DNA from: Tolypocladium sp. Sup5 PDA-1
Taxonomy: Eukaryota > Ascomycota > Sordariomycetes > Hypocreales > Ophiocordycipitaceae
DNA: 64,000 nt
NCBI GenBank assembly: GCA_000750105.3
Contig: JPHH03000072.1
Span: forward strand, 91,852 to 155,851
Direction: 5' to 3'
The position numbers and the translations under genes are program-made. The notes below the pieces were generated by a model, which searched no databases, had not been told where the DNA came from, and saw only the letters and a list, made by a program, of their open reading frames with translations. Shown in pieces: positions 63,978 to 64,000 of the stretch. Positions within the stretch are counted from its first letter, which is position 1. The number at the start of each line of letters is the position of its first letter.

Positions 63978-64000
63978 TTCTATTAATGAATAAAGCCTCG

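Overview
This window comes from the nuclear genome of a filamentous ascomycete, most likely a sordariomycete and probably from Hypocreales. The genes carry short introns (about 50-110 bp) with GT..AG ends and CTRAY-type branch points. Codons in core genes are strongly G/C-ending, and the gene set is typically fungal: a Mgr2 presequence-translocase subunit, COX16, an Ivy1-type I-BAR protein, a PRO45-like STRIPAK FHA protein, a Spd1/Sml1-type ribonucleotide reductase inhibitor and an ascomycete laccase. There is no bacterial operon structure, phage, CRISPR array or recognisable tRNA/rRNA gene. The lineage call is inference; no marker gene was compared.

Layout. 0-16 kb: 3' end of an RNA 3'-phosphate cyclase, a LigB/DODA extradiol dioxygenase, a large ABCC transporter, a Nup35/Nup53-type nucleoporin, an Ivy1-like protein, an acyl-protein thioesterase, then a 3 kb gene-free stretch. 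16-31 kb: dense housekeeping genes, namely GAR transformylase (ADE8), an LRR protein, a phosducin-like chaperone, ribosomal protein eS27, an RNR inhibitor with a PIP box, a Gemin2/SIP1 protein, mitochondrial GatA, PRP38 and a small membrane protein. 32-42 kb: one orphan ORF, a 4.6 kb gene-poor stretch, COX16, a coiled-coil fragment, the PRO45-like FHA/tail-anchor protein, and MGR2 with five small exons. 45-58 kb: laccase, an Hst2-like sirtuin, NC2-beta, a divergent SDR/FAD-oxidoreductase pair next to a homocysteine S-methyltransferase, and a repeat protein carrying both PP1-docking motifs (SILK and RVxF).

58.4-64 kb is different in character. A 77 bp sequence occurs at both sides as an inverted repeat with one mismatch (58424-58500 and 63901-63977). 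Short direct repeats flank the left copy. Between the copies lie a stand-alone RNase H-like gene, a fungal F-box-type gene whose only nearby ATG is out of frame by one base at a T7 run, a short conserved ORF that looks N-terminally truncated, and a pseudogene with two TAG stops that could come from CAG (RIP-like), breaking off at the right repeat. This is the accessory, decaying part of the window and the best place to look for an undescribed mobile element.

Gene models were built by eye from frame, splice consensus and family motifs. Where the spliced length is a whole number of codons and the joined residues match the family, confidence is high. Uncertain joins are the N-terminus of GatA, the second splice of the PP1-motif protein, the single intron of the FAD oxidoreductase and the 5' end of the F-box gene.
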